Under the pieces are notes generated by a model, which saw only the letters and a list, made by a program, of their open reading frames with translations, was not told where the DNA came from and ran no database searches. From Ureibacillus sinduriensis BLB-1 = JCM 15800 (GTDB taxonomy: Bacteria; Bacillota; Bacilli; Bacillales_A; Planococcaceae), in assembly GCF_000772955.1 (NCBI RefSeq), contig NZ_JPVO01000042.1, forward strand, positions 1 through 64,000: a stretch of 64,000 nucleotides of DNA, in the 5' to 3' direction. Of this stretch, positions 60,216 through 64,000 are shown one piece after another (the first letter of the stretch is position 1; every line of letters begins with the position of its first letter). The position numbers and the translations under genes were made by a program.

Positions 60216-61892
60216 ATGAAAGAGACAACAAACAAGAAAGTGATCCGTTATAGAGGGTCAAAACTCAATACGAAAGGTTGGCAACAGGAAGCTGTGCTTC
60301 GTATGTTAATGAATAATCTGGATCCGGATGTGGCGGAAAGACCTGAAGATTTGGTGGTGTATGGTGGAATCGGAAAGGCTGCGCGCAACTGGGAGTCTTT
60401 CGACAAAATTGTCCACTCGATAAAAGAGCTAGAAAGTGATGAAACATTGCTTGTTCAATCAGGAAAGCCTGTTGCCATTTTTAGAACACACACCGATGCA
60501 CCACGTGTGCTACTTGCAAATTCCAACATTGTCCCAGCCTATGCAAATTGGGAAACGTTCCATGAGCTAGATAAAAAAGGGCTGATGATGTATGGTCAAA
60601 TGACTGCTGGCAGCTGGATCTATATTGGCTCTCAAGGGATCGTCCAAGGAACATATGAGACTTTTGCCGAGTTGGCAAAACAGCATTTCAACAATACGCT
60701 TGCAGGTACCATCACGGTTACGGCAGGTTTGGGTGGGATGGGTGGTGCACAGCCGCTCGCTGTAACGATGAATGGTGGTGTATGCATCGCAATTGAGGTG
60801 GATGAAACTAGAATAGATCGCCGCATTGAAACTCGCTATACAGATGTAAAGGCCTATACATTAGATGAAGCGATTCGATTGGCTGAAGAAGCAAAGAGCG
60901 AAAGCAAAGCTTTATCGATTGGGTTGTTGGGGAATGCATCGGAAATACTACCTGAAATGATTGCAAGAAACTTCATCCCGGATGTTCTAACAGATCAAAC
61001 ATCCGCCCACGATCCGCTAAACGGTTATATTCCTAGCGGGATGTCACTGGAAGAAGCAGCACTTCTAAGAAGCTCGAATCCAGAGCAATATGTAAAGTTT
61101 TCAAAAGCATCGATGGCAACGCATGTAAAAGCAATGCTTGACATGATGGAAAAAGGAGCCATTACTTTCGACTATGGGAACAACATTCGTCAAGTTGCCA
61201 AAGATGAAGGGGTTGCCAATGCATTCGACTTCCCTGGATTCGTTCCAGCATATATTCGTCCACAGTTTTGTGAAGGAAAGGGACCATTCCGTTGGGTCGC
61301 ATTATCGGGGGATCCTGAAGATATTTATAAAACAGACAAAGCAATTTTACGGGAATTTAGTGAGAACGAACATTTATGCAATTGGATTCGTATGGCGCAA
61401 GAAAAAATACAGTTCCAAGGCCTTCCTTCCCGAATTTGCTGGTTGGGTTACGGCGAGCGTGCCCGATTCGGGAAAATCATCAACGATATGGTTGCTAGTG
61501 GCGAGCTAAAAGCACCTGTTGTAATCGGACGCGATCATTTGGATTCTGGCTCAGTAGCCTCGCCAAATCGCGAAACAGAAGCGATGAAAGACGGATCGGA
61601 TGTTGTAGCAGATTGGCCAATTTTAAATGCAATGCTCAACGCAGTTGGAGGTGCTACTTGGGTTTCCGTGCATCACGGTGGAGGAGTTGGAATGGGATAC
61701 TCATTACACGCAGGCGTAGTGATTGTCGCGGATGGTACGAAAGAAGCAGCAGCACGTCTTGAGCGAGTATTGACAACAGACCCGGGTATGGGAGTCGTAC
61801 GTCACGCCGATGCGGGTTATGAACTTGCCAAGAAAACGGCACGTGAAAAAGGAATCAAGATGCCGATGCTTGATGAAGGGGATGACCAGTAA
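60216..61892 (+). CDS. hutU: Urocanate hydratase
   Basis: Adds water to urocanate to form imidazolonepropionate, using NAD as an electrophile. The NAD-binding [18 protein letters not shown] and the [15 protein letters not shown] block with the conserved Cys are present, as are [13 protein letters not shown] and [15 protein letters not shown]. Length is 558 residues. The ATG at 60216 has GGAGGG 8 bases upstream; the ATG at 60210 is too close to that site. The stop codon overlaps the start of hutI (TAATG). Confidence 0.96.
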   Translation: MKETTNKKVIRYRGSKLNTKGWQQEAVLRMLMNNLDPDVAERPEDLVVYGGIGKAARNWESFDKIVHSIKELESDETLLVQSGKPVAIFRTHTDAPRVLLANSNIVPAYANWETFHELDKKGLMMYGQMTAGSWIYIGSQGIVQGTYETFAELAKQHFNNTLAGTITVTAGLGGMGGAQPLAVTMNGGVCIAIEVDETRIDRRIETRYTDVKAYTLDEAIRLAEEAKSESKALSIGLLGNASEILPEMIARNFIPDVLTDQTSAHDPLNGYIPSGMSLEEAALLRSSNPEQYVKFSKASMATHVKAMLDMMEKGAITFDYGNNIRQVAKDEGVANAFDFPGFVPAYIRPQFCEGKGPFRWVALSGDPEDIYKTDKAILREFSENEHLCNWIRMAQEKIQFQGLPSRICWLGYGERARFGKIINDMVASGELKAPVVIGRDHLDSGSVASPNRETEAMKDGSDVVADWPILNAMLNAVGGATWVSVHHGGGVGMGYSLHAGVVIVADGTKEAAARLERVLTTDPGMGVVRHADAGYELAKKTAREKGIKMPMLDEGDDQ

Positions 61893-63148
61893 TGACAAAA
61901 CCTATCTGGATTAAGCATGCGTCACAACTTGCAACACTTGCTTCAAATATCAATGGTCCACGCACAAAAGAAGCGATGTCCGATCTGGGCATCATCGAAG
62001 ACGGCAGCATGTGGGTTGAAGATGGGATCATACAAGCTGTAGGCAGTACGAAAGATCTGGAAAAACTCTATTCAGGAAAGCTTCATGAAGCAGAAGTTGT
62101 AAATGCGGCGGGACATCTAATCACGCCGGGATTGGTGGACCCTCACACACATGTTGTTTATGGGGGAAGCCGTGAACAGGAATTTGAAATGCGCCTTCAA
62201 GGTGCAACCTATATGGATATTATGAATACCGGCGGGGGGATTCATGCGACAACCCGAATGACAAGGGAAGCAACCGAAGGGGAACTGATTGAGCAAACGA
62301 CACGCCGGCTCGATTCGTTTTTAGCCCATGGTGTCACAACGATTGAGGGAAAAAGCGGCTATGGCATGAATGTTGAGACAGAGCTGAAGCAATTGCGGGT
62401 CATGAAAAAACTGCAGGAGCAGCATATGATAGATATCGTTCCGACCTTTATGGGTGCCCATGCCGTGCCACCTGAATATAAGGGACGTGAAGATGAATTT
62501 ATCGAATACTTGATTCGAGAAATGTTACCGGTAGTAGCCGAGGAAAAACTGGCTGAATTTAATGATGTGTTTTGTGAAAAAGGCGTTTATACACCCGAGC
62601 AATCGGAGCGGATTTTGGAGGCGGGAAAACGTTTTGGGTTGATTCCGAAAATCCACGCAGATGAAATTGAGCCATACGGAGGAGCTGAATTGGCCGCCAG
62701 AATTGGGGCCATTTCCGCAGAGCATTTGTTAAAGGCGTCCGAAGCCGGTATAAAAGCGATGGCAAACTCCGGTACAATTGCGTGTCTTCTTCCAGCTACT
62801 GCCTTATATTTGCGAGAAGAAGCGGCAGCAGGCAGGAAAATGATCGACTGTGGAGTGCCTGTGGCGATTTCGACGGATTGCAATCCAGGGTCCTCACCAA
62901 CAACATCCATGCCGCTTGTGATGAATTTGGCCTGTATTTCGATGCGTCTAACGCCTGCTGAAAGCTTGACCGCAGCAACTTATAATGCGGCTTGTGCAAT
63001 CAACCGGCAGGAGCAAGTAGGGTCACTTGAAGTCGGCAAACAGGCAGATATCGTATTATGGAATGTAAAGAGTTACCAAGAATTGCAATATTTATTTGGC
63101 GTCAATCATGTGAAAACGGTTTGGAAAAACGGGGTAAAGGTGGTTTAA
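61892..63148 (+). CDS. hutI: Imidazolonepropionase
   Basis: Hydrolyses imidazolonepropionate to formiminoglutamate. It is a metal-dependent amidohydrolase-fold enzyme of 418 residues. Metal and substrate motifs are DPHTHVVYGG, PKIHADEIEPYGG and STDCNPGSSPTTSMP; the C-terminal GKQADIVLWN is the usual composite beta-sandwich element. The start overlaps the hutU stop, and AAGGGGAT lies 8 bases upstream, so the genes are translationally coupled. hutG starts 2 bases after the stop. Confidence 0.96.
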   Translation: MTKPIWIKHASQLATLASNINGPRTKEAMSDLGIIEDGSMWVEDGIIQAVGSTKDLEKLYSGKLHEAEVVNAAGHLITPGLVDPHTHVVYGGSREQEFEMRLQGATYMDIMNTGGGIHATTRMTREATEGELIEQTTRRLDSFLAHGVTTIEGKSGYGMNVETELKQLRVMKKLQEQHMIDIVPTFMGAHAVPPEYKGREDEFIEYLIREMLPVVAEEKLAEFNDVFCEKGVYTPEQSERILEAGKRFGLIPKIHADEIEPYGGAELAARIGAISAEHLLKASEAGIKAMANSGTIACLLPATALYLREEAAAGRKMIDCGVPVAISTDCNPGSSPTTSMPLVMNLACISMRLTPAESLTAATYNAACAINRQEQVGSLEVGKQADIVLWNVKSYQELQYLFGVNHVKTVWKNGVKVV

Positions 63149-63149
63149 T

Positions 63150-64000
63150 ATGAGCGGGCATTGGCTTCAATACCCTGAATGGACATGGAATATTGCGGAA
63201 GAAATGCAACCGACTTATGTTCATCAATGGGTTCAACAACTGAACAATATAACATCTACACCCGATATGATTGTTTATGGAGCGCCCATTTCGAGATCGT
63301 CCATCAGTGTGTCGGGGGCTTCCCTTTATCCGTCCGAGTTCCGGCGGGCGTGGAAAGGTTTTGCGACATATAATCTGGATGAAGATGTTGACTTAATCCA
63401 CTATAAAGTGGCAGATGCCGGTGATGTGGAAATGCATACGACAGATATTCTTTTATCACATCGACGGATTCAAGAGGCAACAACGTATGTAGCAAAACAC
63501 TTTCCAAGTTCAACTACTTGCATGATTGGCGGTGACCATTCCACAACTGCGTGTGCGGTTCGGGGGATTAAAGAAGCTTTTCAAGATGAAACGATAGGGA
63601 TTTTACAGCTCGATACTCATCTTGATGTGAGAGATCCCAATGAATTGGGGCCTGCAAACGGCACGCCCATCAGACAATTAATTGATGGGCAGATTGTCGA
63701 GGGTGGGAATGTATTCAATATCGGTTTACATGGCTACTATAATGCAAAGCCTCTCATTGACTATGCAAACGAACACAACATCCAAATGGTGACATTAAAG
63801 CAAGCACGCAAGAGAGGGCTTATCAAGACAATCCAAGGTGCGCTTGAGCAACTAACGGCAAAAGTTGACCGTATTTATGTAACAGTTGATATGGACGTAC
63901 TTGATATATCAGTTGCACCTGGAGTACCGGCTTCCACTCCGGGTGGTATGACTTCGGTCGAATTGTTTGATAGTCTGCTAGAAATCGGCAAACACCCAAA
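63150..64000 (+). CDS. hutG: Formimidoylglutamase, partial at the window edge
   Basis: Hydrolyses formiminoglutamate to glutamate and formamide. The frame is open from the ATG at 63150 to the end of the window (283 codons seen; family length is about 315-320). The binuclear manganese site of the arginase/agmatinase fold is visible: GGDHS, DTHLDVRD and VDMDVLD. The start has AAAGGTGG 6 bases upstream, 2 bases after hutI. A histidine permease gene often follows, beyond this window. Confidence 0.92.
   Translation, partial: MSGHWLQYPEWTWNIAEEMQPTYVHQWVQQLNNITSTPDMIVYGAPISRSSISVSGASLYPSEFRRAWKGFATYNLDEDVDLIHYKVADAGDVEMHTTDILLSHRRIQEATTYVAKHFPSSTTCMIGGDHSTTACAVRGIKEAFQDETIGILQLDTHLDVRDPNELGPANGTPIRQLIDGQIVEGGNVFNIGLHGYYNAKPLIDYANEHNIQMVTLKQARKRGLIKTIQGALEQLTAKVDRIYVTVDMDVLDISVAPGVPASTPGGMTSVELFDSLLEIGKHP

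Overview
The window reads as chromosomal DNA from a low-GC, endospore-forming Gram-positive bacterium of the order Bacillales. The protein sequences look most like the Lysinibacillus/Solibacillus/Planococcaceae branch; that placement is inference by eye, not a database result. Supporting signs are strong AGGAGG-type ribosome binding sites, frequent TTG/GTG starts, a GerA-type spore germinant receptor operon, a HutP-controlled histidine utilisation operon, an L-box riboswitch and Bacillus-like gene neighbourhoods (ypmR-ypmS-msrA-msrB, xpaC-yaaN, yceG-yceH). No rRNA, tRNA, prophage, intact insertion sequence or CRISPR array was seen.

Layout. 1-210: a 52-bp tandem repeat at the left edge. 0.2-8.1 kb: haemolysin III-like membrane protein (-), DegV, a lipoprotein, a frameshifted membrane-protein gene, two small hypothetical proteins, about 1 kb with no convincing gene, then SGNH lipoprotein, YpmS, MsrA and MsrB. 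8.2-13.8 kb (-): germinant receptor genes in the order B-A-C, then a chemoreceptor. 13.9-30.9 kb (mostly +): YozE, purine nucleoside phosphorylase, S41 protease, COG0523 GTPase, secreted CAP protein, MurG, an acetyltransferase (-), diaminopimelate epimerase, PAS-GGDEF cyclase, a two-component system and odhAB. 31.2-34.0 kb: a lysine riboswitch followed by a three-gene ABC importer. 34-41.9 kb: DUF6501 protein, yaaN/xpaC (-), DUF1033 protein, cold-shock protein behind a 20-bp perfect leader hairpin, YkpA-type ABC-F (-), RecQ and a second MsrA (-). 42-53 kb: LCP protein, AI-2E permease, aminotransferase (-), P-loop protein, enoyl-CoA hydratase (-), a degenerate tyrosine recombinase, a candidate structured RNA, PTS IIC (-), YqeY and a PAS-GGDEF-EAL protein. 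53-58 kb: an unrecognised repeat-containing protein (-) and yceG-yceH. 58-64 kb: hutP-hutH-hutU-hutI-hutG, the last cut by the window edge.

How it works together. Most genes are ordinary vegetative or sporulation genes in short operons separated by clear intrinsic terminators. Three regulatory leaders stand out: the lysine riboswitch, which makes lysine the likely importer substrate; the csp leader hairpin; and the hut leader, with a cre-like site in the promoter and UAG repeats at a terminator between hutP and hutH.

The most unusual structure is a pair of about 205-bp intergenic elements (after odhB and after the AI-2E permease). Their cores resemble each other, but each is bracketed by two copies of a locus-specific terminator hairpin, as if a small element had inserted into terminators and duplicated them. 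Other items worth checking are a GC-rich candidate non-coding RNA near 49.0-49.16 kb, an unlisted 34-residue membrane peptide near 34.1 kb, and a recombinase-like protein lacking the catalytic tyrosine.
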